DNA of 64,000 bases from Micromonospora parathelypteridis (lineage in GTDB: Bacteria > Actinomycetota > Actinomycetes > Mycobacteriales > Micromonosporaceae). The position numbers were made by a program, and so were the translations under genes. Below are positions 56,368 to 64,000 of this stretch, one piece after another. The notes under the pieces were generated by a model. It saw only the letters and a program-made list of their open reading frames with translations, ran no database searches and had not been told where the DNA came from. The stretch lies in assembly GCF_014201145.1 (NCBI RefSeq), contig NZ_JACHDP010000001.1, positions 5,580,001-5,644,000 on the forward strand, in the 5' to 3' direction. Position 1 is the stretch's first letter. Every line of letters begins with the position of its first letter.

Positions 56368-57204
56368 ATGGAGAGCTTCGGTACCCGGCTGCACCGGGCG
56401 ATCACCGACCGGGGGCCGCTCTGTGTGGGCATCGACCCGCATCCCGGTCTGTTGGCCCGCTGGGGCCTCGCGGACGACGTTCAGGGGCTCGACCGGTTCA
56501 CCCGGACCGTCGTGGAAGCCCTCGGTGACCGGGTTGCGGTGGTGAAGCCTCAGTCGGCCTTTTTCGAGCGTTTCGGGTCCCGAGGTGTGGCGATTCTTGA
56601 GTCAACTATCCGACAGTTGCGAGATGCTGGCTCGCTCGTTCTCCTCGACGTCAAACGCGGCGACATCGGCTCGACGGTGAGCGCGTACGCCTCCGCGTAC
56701 CTTGATCCATCCAGCCCGTTGTATGTCGACGCGGTCACCGCGAGCCCCTACCTCGGGGTCGGTTCGCTGGCACCGATGTTCGAGCTGGCCGCCGAGCACG
56801 GCGGCGGCGTCTTCGTGCTGGCCCTCACCTCCAACCCCGAGGGCGCGGCCGTGCAGCAGGCCCGCACGGCCGACGGCCGGACCGTGGCGCAAACCGTGAT
56901 CGACGAGATTTCCCAGCTCAACAGGGGTGCGACTCCGCTCGGGAGCTTCGGTCTGGTGGTCGGCGCGACCATCGGCGACACCGGTCACGACCTCTCCGGC
57001 GTGGGTGGCCCACTGCTCGCCCCAGGGCTCGGCGCACAGGGTGCTGGTGCCGCCGATCTGCGTACCGTCTTCGGTTCGAGCCTCGCCTCGGTGCTCCCGT
57101 CGTACTCCCGGGAGGTGCTCTCGGCAGGCCCCGATGTCGCCGCCCTGCGGGCCGCCGCGGACCGGGTGTTGGTCGACTGTCGGGCCGTTCTGCCTGCCCG
57201 GTGA
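56368..57204 (+). CDS. pyrF: orotidine-5'-phosphate decarboxylase
   Basis: A 278-residue decarboxylase of the longer, actinobacterial-type subgroup. The catalytic Lys-Asp array is LLDVKRGDIGST, preceded by VAVVKPQSAFFERFG. GVGGPLLAPGLGAQG is the phosphate-binding end. ATG 56368 has GAGGAGAGGGG upstream and lies 79 bases after bioA. A stretch within it (about 56545-56730) has unusually A/T-rich third positions (for example ATTCTTGAGTCAACTATCC) compared with its neighbours. Confidence 0.95.
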   Translation: MESFGTRLHRAITDRGPLCVGIDPHPGLLARWGLADDVQGLDRFTRTVVEALGDRVAVVKPQSAFFERFGSRGVAILESTIRQLRDAGSLVLLDVKRGDIGSTVSAYASAYLDPSSPLYVDAVTASPYLGVGSLAPMFELAAEHGGGVFVLALTSNPEGAAVQQARTADGRTVAQTVIDEISQLNRGATPLGSFGLVVGATIGDTGHDLSGVGGPLLAPGLGAQGAGAADLRTVFGSSLASVLPSYSREVLSAGPDVAALRAAADRVLVDCRAVLPAR

Positions 57205-57250
57205 CTGACTGATGGGTCGGTCACTCTACGGTGATCATGCGGCCCCCACG

Positions 57251-57279
57251 TTGCCGAAAGCTCCGTTGGCCGCTAGTTT
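57251..57279 (+). promoter_or_regulatory. mihF promoter candidate
   Basis: TTGCCG (57251-57256), a 17-base spacer and TAGTTT (57274-57279) resemble a housekeeping actinobacterial promoter, 104 bases upstream of the mihF start in the 178-base gap after pyrF. Confidence 0.5.
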
Positions 57280-57382
57280 TCCCCGCGCTGGGAACCATGG
57301 ACCCCTTGGTTCACAGCGACACCACGTTTCACAGATGCGGCGGTGCGCCCCGCCCGCCGCGATAGGGACCTGAGGAGAACTG

Positions 57383-57700
57383 GTGCCGCTCCCGTCACTG
57401 ACCCCCGAACAACGCGCTGCCGCGCTCGAGAAGGCCGCGGAGATCCGCAAGGCCCGTGCTCAGCTGAAGGAGCAGCTCAAGCAGGGCAAGACCACCCTCG
57501 GCGCCGTCCTCGAGCGCGCCGAGAGCGACGACGTCGTTGGCAAGCTCAAGGTTTCGGCCGTCCTGCAGGCCATGCCGGGTATCGGCAAGATCCGGGCTAC
57601 CCAGATCATGGAGAAGCTCAAGATCGCCGACAGCCGTCGCCTGCGTGGCCTCGGCGAGCAGCAGCGCAAGGCACTGCTTGGAGAGTTCGCCGCCAACTGA
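57383..57700 (+). CDS. mihF: mycobacterial-type integration host factor (mIHF/sIHF)
   Basis: A 105-residue nucleoid-associated protein found only in Actinobacteria. The Arg/Lys-rich first helix (about 10-35) is followed by a helix-two-turn-helix with MPGIGKIRATQIMEKLKI (about 64-81) that binds DNA nonspecifically, and LGEQQRKALL at the end. It influences chromosome compaction and development. It has its own likely promoter upstream and is followed by gmk, the order also seen in other actinobacteria. Confidence 0.95.
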   Translation: MPLPSLTPEQRAAALEKAAEIRKARAQLKEQLKQGKTTLGAVLERAESDDVVGKLKVSAVLQAMPGIGKIRATQIMEKLKIADSRRLRGLGEQQRKALLGEFAAN

Positions 57701-57725
57701 ACCTGGCAGCGTGTAGAAACAAGCA

Positions 57726-58259
57726 GTGAGCACGGATGACGAGGCGCGCCCGGCGGCTCGGCTCACTGTCCTGGCTGGACCTTCGGGTTCCGGCAGGGAG
57801 AGTGTCGTCGAGCTAGTCCGGGCGCGTTCTCCGTCCGTGTGGATCCCGGTGCCGGCAACCACCCGGCCGCGCCGGGAGTCGGAGATCGACGGGGATGACC
57901 GGGTCTTCCTCGCCCCCGCCGAGTTCGATCGCCGGCTCGCCGCCGGCGAGCTGCTGGAGTGGTCCCGGATCGGCGTGTACCACCGGGGCACCCCGTACCC
58001 ACCGCTGCGCGCCCGGCTCGACGCCGGGCAGCCGGTGCTGCTGCCGCTCGACCTGCCCGGCGCCCCGCTGGTCCGTGCGCGTCTGCCCGATTCGCGGCTG
58101 GTGCTGCTGAGCCCACCCGGGTACGAACCCGACGTCACCGTGGCGGCTGCCTTCGAGCACACGCTGACACATGACCTCACCGAGCGGGTGGTCAGCGAGC
58201 TGGTAGGCTTACTCGGTTCTTCTTATCCGGATCCGGCCTGGTCGCGCGTGCGCGGCTGA
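57726..58259 (+). CDS. gmk: divergent guanylate kinase homologue, probably not catalytically normal
   Basis: A 177-residue protein in the gmk position between mihF and rpoZ, with clear gmk-like sequence: LTVLAGPSGSG, PATTRPRRESEIDG (GMP-binding TTR...PR region), FDRRLAAGELLEW and VLLPLDLPGA. But the P-loop reads GPSGSGRES (18-26): the invariant Lys is Arg24 and the next Ser/Thr is Glu25. The usual Tyr of YGTP is Arg (HRGTP), and about 25 residues of the ATP-side lid (RGTE...RRL) are missing. Normal bacterial Gmk is near 200 residues. It may be inactive, regulatory or altered in substrate; a true guanylate kinase should exist elsewhere. Confidence 0.82.
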   Translation: MSTDDEARPAARLTVLAGPSGSGRESVVELVRARSPSVWIPVPATTRPRRESEIDGDDRVFLAPAEFDRRLAAGELLEWSRIGVYHRGTPYPPLRARLDAGQPVLLPLDLPGAPLVRARLPDSRLVLLSPPGYEPDVTVAAAFEHTLTHDLTERVVSELVGLLGSSYPDPAWSRVRG

Positions 58260-58323
58260 CAGCCGGCCGCCGTTGAGACTCAGCACCGCGTCCGCGCGGC
58301 TCGAAAGACGCAGAGGTTAATTC

Positions 58324-58587
58324 GTGGGATCCATCGCCAACCCCGAAGGCATCACCAACCCGCCGATCGACGAGCTCCTCGAGAAGACGACGTCGAAGTA
58401 CGCGCTGGTCATCTTCGCCGCCAAGCGCGCGCGCCAGGTCAACGCCTACTACAGCCAGCTCGGTGAGGGCCTGCTGGAGTACGTCGGCCCGCTCGTCGAG
58501 ACCACCCCGCAGGAGAAGCCCCTCTCCATCGCCATGCGCGAGATCAACGCGGGCCTGCTCACCGCCGAGCCGACCGACCAGCCGTAA
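58324..58587 (+). CDS. rpoZ: RNA polymerase omega subunit
   Basis: An 87-residue omega subunit that helps beta' fold and assemble. [29 protein letters not shown] is the core omega sequence (residues about 12-40), and [15 protein letters not shown] the C-terminal helix region. GTG 58324 follows AGAGG. It lies between gmk and coaBC, its conserved bacterial neighbours. Confidence 0.95.
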   Translation: MGSIANPEGITNPPIDELLEKTTSKYALVIFAAKRARQVNAYYSQLGEGLLEYVGPLVETTPQEKPLSIAMREINAGLLTAEPTDQP

Positions 58588-58601
58588 GCCCTCGCCGGCC
58601 G

Positions 58602-59810
58602 ATGTCCGCCTCGATCGTCCTCGGGGTCGGCGGCGGCATCGCCGCCTACAAGGCGTGTGAGCTGCTGCGACTCTTCACCGAATCAGGTCACCAGGTCCGC
58701 GTCGTACCGACCGCGTCGGCGCTCCGCTTCGTCGGGGCGCCGACCTGGGCAGCGCTCTCCGGCCAGCCGGTCGCCGACGACGTCTGGACCGACGTCCACG
58801 AGGTGCCGCACGTCCGGCTCGGTCAGCAGGCGGACCTGGTGGTGGTCGCGCCGACCACCACCGACCTGCTCGCCAAGGCCGCGCACGGGCTCGCCGACGA
58901 CCTGTTGACCAACACCCTGCTGACCGCCCGCTGCCCGGTGCTGCTGGCCCCGGCCATGCACACCGAGATGTGGGAGCACCCGGCCACCGTGGCCAACGTC
59001 GCCACGCTGCGCGCCCGGGGCGTCCGGGTCATCGAGCCGGCCGTCGGCCGGCTCACCGGCGTCGACACCGGCAAGGGTCGGCTGCCCGACCCGGCGGAGA
59101 TCTTCGCCGTCGCCCGTCGGGTCCTGGCCCGGGGCGACTCCGCCCCCGCCGACCTGGCCGGTCGCCGGGTGGTCGTCACCGCCGGTGGCACCCGGGAACC
59201 GCTGGACCCGGTCCGCTTCCTGGGCAACCGCTCCTCGGGCAAGCAGGGTTACGCGTTCGCCCGCGCGGCGGTCGCGCGGGGCGCCCGGGTTACCCTGATC
59301 GCGGCCAACGTCTCGCTCGCCGACCCCGCCGGTGTCGACCTCATCCGGGTGGGCACCACCGCCGAGTTGCGGGAGGCGACGCTGAAGGCCGCCGTCGAGG
59401 CCGACGCGGTGGTGATGGCGGCGGCTCCGGCCGATTTCCGCCCGGCGACGTACGCGCCTGGCAAAATCAAGAAGTCGGACGATGGCGTCGCGCCCACCAT
59501 CGAGCTCGTCACGAACCCGGACATCGCGGCGGAGCTCGGCCAGCGCAAACGACCGGAGCAACTGCTGGTGGTGTTCGCCGCCGAGACCGGTGACGCCGAG
59601 GCCAACGGCCGAGCGAAACTCGCCCGGAAACGGGCCGACCTCATCGTGGTCAACGAGGTTGGTCCAAATCTGGTGTTCGGCGCCGACACCAACACGGTGA
59701 CGGTCATCGGCGCGGACGGCTCGGTCAGCCGGCTGCCCGAGCAGGCCAAGGAGGCCGTGGCCGACACCGTCTGGGATCTCGTCGTGGCGCGGCTGCCCGG
59801 CCGCTCCTGA
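58602..59810 (+). CDS. coaBC: bifunctional phosphopantothenoylcysteine decarboxylase/phosphopantothenate-cysteine ligase
   Basis: A 402-residue two-domain coenzyme A enzyme. The CoaC part (about 1-180) is a flavoprotein: GVGGGIAAYKACEL, the substrate-clamp motif APAMHTEMWEHP and the Cys of LLTARCPVL are present. The CoaB part (about 185-402) has VVTAGGTREPLDPVRFL, NRSSGKQGYAFARA and the KIKKSDDG lysine motif for phosphopantothenate and CTP. It starts 14 bases after rpoZ and is likely in the same transcript. Confidence 0.95.
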   Translation: MSASIVLGVGGGIAAYKACELLRLFTESGHQVRVVPTASALRFVGAPTWAALSGQPVADDVWTDVHEVPHVRLGQQADLVVVAPTTTDLLAKAAHGLADDLLTNTLLTARCPVLLAPAMHTEMWEHPATVANVATLRARGVRVIEPAVGRLTGVDTGKGRLPDPAEIFAVARRVLARGDSAPADLAGRRVVVTAGGTREPLDPVRFLGNRSSGKQGYAFARAAVARGARVTLIAANVSLADPAGVDLIRVGTTAELREATLKAAVEADAVVMAAAPADFRPATYAPGKIKKSDDGVAPTIELVTNPDIAAELGQRKRPEQLLVVFAAETGDAEANGRAKLARKRADLIVVNEVGPNLVFGADTNTVTVIGADGSVSRLPEQAKEAVADTVWDLVVARLPGRS

Positions 59811-59835
59811 CGGGTGGTACAGGGCGCGACCGATC

Positions 59836-59864
59836 CCGACACCGGCCGCAGTGGTGATTAGACT
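59836..59864 (+). promoter_or_regulatory. metK promoter candidate
   Basis: CCGACA (59836-59841), a 17-base spacer and TAGACT (59859-59864) lie 34 bases upstream of the metK start. The -10 is a good actinobacterial match; the -35 keeps GACA. No SAM riboswitch fold was seen in the remaining leader, which is too short for one. Confidence 0.55.
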
Positions 59865-59897
59865 GCCGCGGAACGACCTCACACGCTTAGGAGTGCC

Positions 59898-61091
59898 GTG
59901 ACACGCCGCCTCTTCACGTCCGAATCGGTCACGGAAGGCCACCCGGACAAGATCGCCGACCAGATCAGCGATGGCATCCTCGACGCGTTGCTGGCCGAGG
60001 ATCCGCACAGCCGGGTGGCGGTGGAAACCATGATCACCACCGGCCAGGTGCACATCGCCGGTGAGGTGACCACCAAGGCGTACGCCGACATCCCGACGAT
60101 CGTCCGCCGGACCATCCTCGACATCGGCTACGACTCGTCGAAGAAGGGCTTCGACGGCGCCTCCTGCGGGGTCAGCGTCTCCATCGGCGCGCAGTCCGAG
60201 GACATCGCGCAGGGTGTGGACAACGCCTTCGAGCTGCGTACCGGGGCGTCGGAGAGCGCGCTGGACGCGCAGGGCGCCGGCGACCAGGGCATGATGTTCG
60301 GCTTCGCCTGCTCGGAGACTCCCGAGCTGATGCCGCTGCCGATCGCCCTCGCGCACCGGCTGGCCCGCCGCCTCGCCGCCGTGCGCAAGGACGGCACCAT
60401 CCCCTACCTGCGGCCGGACGGCAAGACCCAGGTCACCATCGAGTACGAGGGGCTGCGCCCGGTCCGGCTGAACACCGTGGTCGTGTCCAGCCAGCACGCC
60501 GCGGACATCTCGCTCGACTCGCTGCTCACCCCGGACGTGCGCGACCACGTGATCGCACCGGAGCTGGAGAGCCTCGGTCTGGACACCGACGGCTACCGGC
60601 TGCTGGTCAACCCGACCGGCCGGTTCGAGATCGGCGGCCCGATGGGTGACGCCGGGCTGACCGGCCGCAAGATCATCGTCGACACGTACGGCGGATACGC
60701 CCGCCACGGCGGCGGCGCGTTCTCCGGCAAGGATCCGTCCAAGGTGGACCGCTCGGCCGCGTACGCGATGCGCTGGGTGGCCAAGAACGTGGTCGCCGCC
60801 GGTCTGGCCGAGCGGTGCGAGGCGCAGGTCGCCTACGCCATCGGCAAGGCGCACCCGGTGAGCCTGTTCATCGAGACGTTCGGCACCGAGACCGTGCCGG
60901 TCTCCTCGATCGAGAAGGCCGTCGCCGAGGTGTTCGACCTGCGGCCGGCCGCGATCATCCGGGACCTCAACCTGCTCCGCCCGATCTACCAGCAGACCGC
61001 CGCCTACGGCCACTTCGGCCGGGAGCTGCCGGACCTGACCTGGGAGAGCACCGACCGGGCCGCCGACCTCAAGTCGGCCGCGGGAGCCTGA
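59898..61091 (+). CDS. metK: S-adenosylmethionine synthetase
   Basis: A 397-residue enzyme making SAM from methionine and [15 protein letters not shown] (methionine and ATP site), [10 protein letters not shown] (the first family signature) and [19 protein letters not shown] (second signature) are intact; the ATP-phosphate Lys and Asp residues are conserved. GTG 59898 has TTAGGAG upstream. The only SAM user in this window apart from BioA is the methyltransferase at 13.1 kb. Confidence 0.97.
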   Translation: MTRRLFTSESVTEGHPDKIADQISDGILDALLAEDPHSRVAVETMITTGQVHIAGEVTTKAYADIPTIVRRTILDIGYDSSKKGFDGASCGVSVSIGAQSEDIAQGVDNAFELRTGASESALDAQGAGDQGMMFGFACSETPELMPLPIALAHRLARRLAAVRKDGTIPYLRPDGKTQVTIEYEGLRPVRLNTVVVSSQHAADISLDSLLTPDVRDHVIAPELESLGLDTDGYRLLVNPTGRFEIGGPMGDAGLTGRKIIVDTYGGYARHGGGAFSGKDPSKVDRSAAYAMRWVAKNVVAAGLAERCEAQVAYAIGKAHPVSLFIETFGTETVPVSSIEKAVAEVFDLRPAAIIRDLNLLRPIYQQTAAYGHFGRELPDLTWESTDRAADLKSAAGA

Positions 61092-61150
61092 CCGCCACCA
61101 GGCGCAGCGACCGGCGACCCGCGGACGGGTCGCCGGTCGCGCGCGTCTGC

Positions 61151-63067
61151 GTGGACGTCGGGCTCGCGCATCTGGACCGGCCGTTCGACTACCTGGTGCC
61201 GGCGGAGCTGGACGAGGCGGCGGTGCCCGGCACCCGGGTGAAGGTGCGCTTCGCCGGGCAGCTCGTCGACGGATGGCTGTTGTCACGCGCCGACGACTCC
61301 GGGCACACCGGCCGCCTCGCGTACCTGGAGAAGGTGGTCTCGCCGGAGCCGGTGCTGTCGCCCGAGGTCGCCCGGCTGGCCCGCGCGGTCGCCGACCGGT
61401 ACGCGGGCAGCCTCGCCGACGTGCTCCGGCTCGCCGTGCCGCCACGGCACGCGCGGGTGGAGAAGGAGCCCCAGGACGAGCAGCCGACCCCGGTGGAAGC
61501 CGCCGCGGCCGACGCGGTCGACCCCCGCGGGTGGCGGGACTACCCGACGGGCCCGGCGCTGCTGCGCGCGCTCACCGACGGTCGGGCGCCCCGCGCGGTC
61601 TGGTCGGCGCTGCCCGGCGAGGACTGGGCGGCCCGCTACGCCGACGCGGTGGCCGCCACCGTCGCCGGCGGGCGCGGCGCGGTCGTCGTGGTACCCGACG
61701 CCCGCGACCTCGACCGGCTGGACGCGGCGCTCACCAGCGTGCTCGGCCCGGGGCGGCACGTCAGCCTCTCCGCCGCGCTCGGGCCGGCCCGGCGCTACCG
61801 GGCGTTCCTCGCCGCCCGTCGCGGGCAGGTGCCGGTGGTGATCGGTACCCGGGCGGCGATGTTCGCCCCGGTGGAGCGGCTCGGCCTCGTCGCCATCTGG
61901 GACGACGGTGACGACCTGCACTCCGAGCCCCGCTCTCCCTACCCGCACGCCCGCGACGTGCTGCTCACCCGAGTCCAGCTCGCCGAGGCCGGCGCGCTGG
62001 TCGGCGGGTACGCGCGCACCGCCGAGGCGCAGTTGCTGCTGGAGACCGGCTGGGCTCGGGAGGTGGTCGCCGAACGGGCGACCGTGCGGGCCCGTATCCC
62101 GGCCATCGCGCCGACCGGCGACGACCCGCAACTGGCGCGCGACCCCGGGGCCGCCACCGCCCGGCTGCCCAGCCTGGCCTGGACGGCCGCCCGCGACGCC
62201 ATCCGGGCGGACCTGCCGGTGCTGGTGCAGGTGCCCCGACGCGGCTACCTGCCGTCGATCTCCTGCGCCGAGTGCCGCACCCCGGCGCGCTGCGCGCACT
62301 GCGCCGGCCCGCTCGCGCTGCCCTCGGCCGGCGGCACCCCGGCCTGCCGGTGGTGCGCTCGGGTGGCCGCCGCGTACGCCTGCCCGGAGTGTGGGGGACG
62401 GCGGCTGCGGGCCGCGGTGACCGGCGCCCGGCGGACCGCCGAGGAACTGGGCCGGGCGTTCCCCGGCGTGCCGGTCCGCACCTCGGGGCGCGAGGAGGTG
62501 CTGACCGACGTGCCCGGCGGCGCGGCCCTGGTGGTGACCACGCCGGGTGCCGAGCCGGTCGCCGAGGGCGGCTACGGCGCGGTGCTGCTGCTCGACTCGT
62601 GGGCCCTGCTGACCCGGGCCGACCTGCGTGCCGGCGAGGAAGCGCTGCGCCGCTGGCTGGCGGCCGCGGCCCTGGCCCGCCCGGCACCGACCGGACGGGT
62701 GGTGGTGGTCGCCGACGGCGCGCTCGCCCCGGTGCAGGCGCTGCTGCGCTGGGACGCCGCCTGGTTCGCCGGCCGGGAGTTGGCCGAGCGCCGGGAGCTG
62801 GGCTTCCCGCCGGCCGTACGGATGGCGAGCGTCACCGGCCCGGCCGAGGCGGTGGCGGACCTGCTCGCCGCGGCGCGGCTGCCCGCCGACGCCGAGGTGC
62901 TCGGCCCGGTGCCGGCGGAGGAGGGGCGGGAGCGGATGCTGGTCCGGGTGCCCCGGGCCCGCGCCGCCGCGCTCGCCGAGGCGCTGCACTCGGCCGCCGG
63001 TGCTCGCGCCGCCCGCAAGGCCGCCGACCCGGTTCGCCTCCAGGTCGACCCGCTGAGCCTGTTCTGA
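61151..63067 (+). CDS. priA: PriA-like primosomal protein N' without helicase motifs
   Basis: A protein of about 638 residues. The N-terminal 3'-DNA-binding domain is clear (DVGLAHLDRPFDYLVP), as are the zinc-binding Cys clusters (CAECRTPARCAHC, then CRWC and CPEC) and the C-terminal domain ending PVRLQVDPLSLF. But Walker A GKT and the DEAD-box motif are absent: the region equivalent to motif I reads GGRGAVVVVPDARD. This loss is general for actinobacterial PriA, so the protein probably loads the replisome without unwinding. The start is uncertain: GTG 61151 lacks a ribosome binding site; a rare CTG at 61088 overlapping the metK stop would restore the first strand. Confidence 0.88.
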   Translation: MDVGLAHLDRPFDYLVPAELDEAAVPGTRVKVRFAGQLVDGWLLSRADDSGHTGRLAYLEKVVSPEPVLSPEVARLARAVADRYAGSLADVLRLAVPPRHARVEKEPQDEQPTPVEAAAADAVDPRGWRDYPTGPALLRALTDGRAPRAVWSALPGEDWAARYADAVAATVAGGRGAVVVVPDARDLDRLDAALTSVLGPGRHVSLSAALGPARRYRAFLAARRGQVPVVIGTRAAMFAPVERLGLVAIWDDGDDLHSEPRSPYPHARDVLLTRVQLAEAGALVGGYARTAEAQLLLETGWAREVVAERATVRARIPAIAPTGDDPQLARDPGAATARLPSLAWTAARDAIRADLPVLVQVPRRGYLPSISCAECRTPARCAHCAGPLALPSAGGTPACRWCARVAAAYACPECGGRRLRAAVTGARRTAEELGRAFPGVPVRTSGREEVLTDVPGGAALVVTTPGAEPVAEGGYGAVLLLDSWALLTRADLRAGEEALRRWLAAAALARPAPTGRVVVVADGALAPVQALLRWDAAWFAGRELAERRELGFPPAVRMASVTGPAEAVADLLAAARLPADAEVLGPVPAEEGRERMLVRVPRARAAALAEALHSAAGARAARKAADPVRLQVDPLSLF

Positions 63068-63351
63068 CGCTTTCGGCCGCTGCCGCTGCCGCCCTTGTGC
63101 TGCTCCTGTTTTCGCAGGTGTCGGCGTCGATGGGCCCGGCCCGTGGGGGTCACCCTCGCACACGGCGTCCGGCAGGGCGGTGGCGCCGGAGTGGTAGCAT
63201 CGCCCGTCATGTCGAGGCGTACGACGGCTCCAGGTCGCGACGGAGCGTCTGCCGCGCCGAGCTGGGGCCGCCGCCGCAGGATGGCGGGAACGCGTCGCTC
63301 GGACGCGATGTCGATGATGTCTGTGAGCCGGTGATCAGGGGTGGACCAGTC

Positions 63352-64000
63352 GTGACCGTTGGACAATCGATCGTCTTCAACGGCGACCTCGGCAGCGGCA
63401 AGAGCACCGTGTCGGTCGAGATCGCCAAGCGGCTCGGGATGCGCCGGGTCAGTGTGGGAGACCTCTACCGGGAGATGGCGCAGCAGCGGCAGATGACCGC
63501 ACTGCAGCTCAACCTGCACGCCGAGCTCGACCAGGCCGTCGACGGCTACGTCGACCAGCTCCAGCGGGACATCGCCGCCTCCGGTGAGCCGCTGATCATG
63601 GATTCCCGGCTGGCCTGGCACTTCTTCACCGACGCGCTCAAGGTCCACATGATCACCGAGCCGGGTGAGGCGGCCCGCCGGGTGCTCGCCCGCCCCTCCG
63701 GGCCGGCGGAGAGCTACGCCACCCTGGAGGAGGCCAAGGCCAAGCTCCGTGAGCGCAGCGCCAGCGAGCGCAGCCGGTTCATCATCCGTTACGGGGTGGA
63801 CAAGGCCCGCCTGCGCAACTACGACCTGATCTGCGACACCACCCGGGCCTCCGCGGCCGAGGTGATCGAGCACATCGTCGCCGCGTACGAGGGCACGCTC
63901 GGCGCCGAGGTGCTGCGCGACGGGCCGCCGTTGCTGCTGCTCGACCCGTCCCGCGTCTACCCGACCGAGGACATCGCCACCCTGCGGGGTCTGTGGGACA
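63352..64000 (+). CDS. cytidylate-kinase-like P-loop kinase (3' end outside window)
   Basis: The frame is open to the end of the window (216 codons seen). The P-loop FNGDLGSGKSTV (9-20) is intact, followed by KRLGMRRVSVGDLYREMA, MDSRLAWHFF and RSASERSRFIIRYGVD, a layout like the cytidylate-kinase-like family rather than classical Cmk. GTG 63352 has GGGGTGGA upstream; GTG 63331 is a less likely start. After residue 175 the sequence (LRDGPPLLLLDPSRVYPTE) suggests an added C-terminal part that runs past the edge. Substrate (CMP or another nucleotide or nucleoside) is uncertain. The 284 bases before it show no gene. Confidence 0.75.
   Translation, partial: MTVGQSIVFNGDLGSGKSTVSVEIAKRLGMRRVSVGDLYREMAQQRQMTALQLNLHAELDQAVDGYVDQLQRDIAASGEPLIMDSRLAWHFFTDALKVHMITEPGEAARRVLARPSGPAESYATLEEAKAKLRERSASERSRFIIRYGVDKARLRNYDLICDTTRASAAEVIEHIVAAYEGTLGAEVLRDGPPLLLLDPSRVYPTEDIATLRGLWD

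Noticed and set aside
59811..59897. Possible SAM riboswitch upstream of metK
   Set aside because: Only 87 bases separate coaBC from metK, a promoter uses part of them, and no multi-helix aptamer pattern was seen.
63095..63334. A 79-codon frame before the cytidylate-kinase-like gene
   Set aside because: Its product is Arg/Cys-rich without family features and it has no ribosome binding site, so the region is treated as non-coding.

Overview
The window is high-GC DNA with frequent GTG starts and many ATGA/GTGA gene overlaps. It carries the core gene order of a filamentous actinobacterium: aroC-aroK ... aroB-aroQ-efp-nusB, bldD, then pyrR-pyrB-pyrC-carA-carB-pyrD-(bioA)-pyrF-mihF-gmk-rpoZ-coaBC-metK-priA. 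A BldD with its c-di-GMP signature, an mIHF-type nucleoid protein and a PriA without helicase motifs all point to Actinomycetia. I would guess Micromonosporaceae, but that family-level call is inference.

Bases 1 to about 39,400 are an accessory cell-surface or exopolysaccharide region. The left part (+ strand) has the end of a GH26-like glycosidase, a PAP2-like membrane protein and a secreted beta-propeller protein. Next comes a tightly coupled set: a Wzz fused to a degenerate BY-kinase module, an O-antigen ligase/polymerase-like protein, a flippase, a sulfotransferase and an APH-fold kinase. It is followed by an Alg14/Alg13-like split glycosyltransferase pair, a GT2 and a methyltransferase. 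The middle (14.2-30.0 kb) has a TagA/WecG-type transferase with a GT2, a divergent GT2, and a secreted DUF4082/glycosidase-like protein. On the - strand it also has a GT4, an ABC-2 exporter pair, another GT2, a 1265-residue secreted protein (N,N-dimethylformamidase-like domain plus three DUF4082 domains), and a second Wzz/Wzy-like pair. The right part (30.1-39.4 kb) holds a DUF6492-like transferase, a membrane-anchored propeller coupled to an MFS transporter, and a sugar-nucleotide set: Gfo/Idh dehydrogenase, NAD epimerase, two DegT aminotransferases and two left-handed beta-helix acyltransferases. Together these look like a pathway for one or two surface glycans containing N-acylated amino sugars and probably sulfate, with both a flippase and an ABC route for export.

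Bases 39,500 to 64,000 are housekeeping. The shikimate genes aroC-aroK and aroB-aroQ are split by an alpha/beta hydrolase and a divergent WYL regulator with a clear inverted-repeat operator. efp-nusB and bldD converge on a strong shared terminator. The pyrimidine operon starts with an RNA leader that fits a PyrR-binding hairpin sequestering the Shine-Dalgarno sequence. bioA lies between pyrD and pyrF. The gmk gene encodes a protein that has lost the P-loop lysine and the lid, so it is unlikely to be an ordinary guanylate kinase. The window ends inside a cytidylate-kinase-like gene.

No tRNA, rRNA, CRISPR array, insertion sequence or integrase was found.
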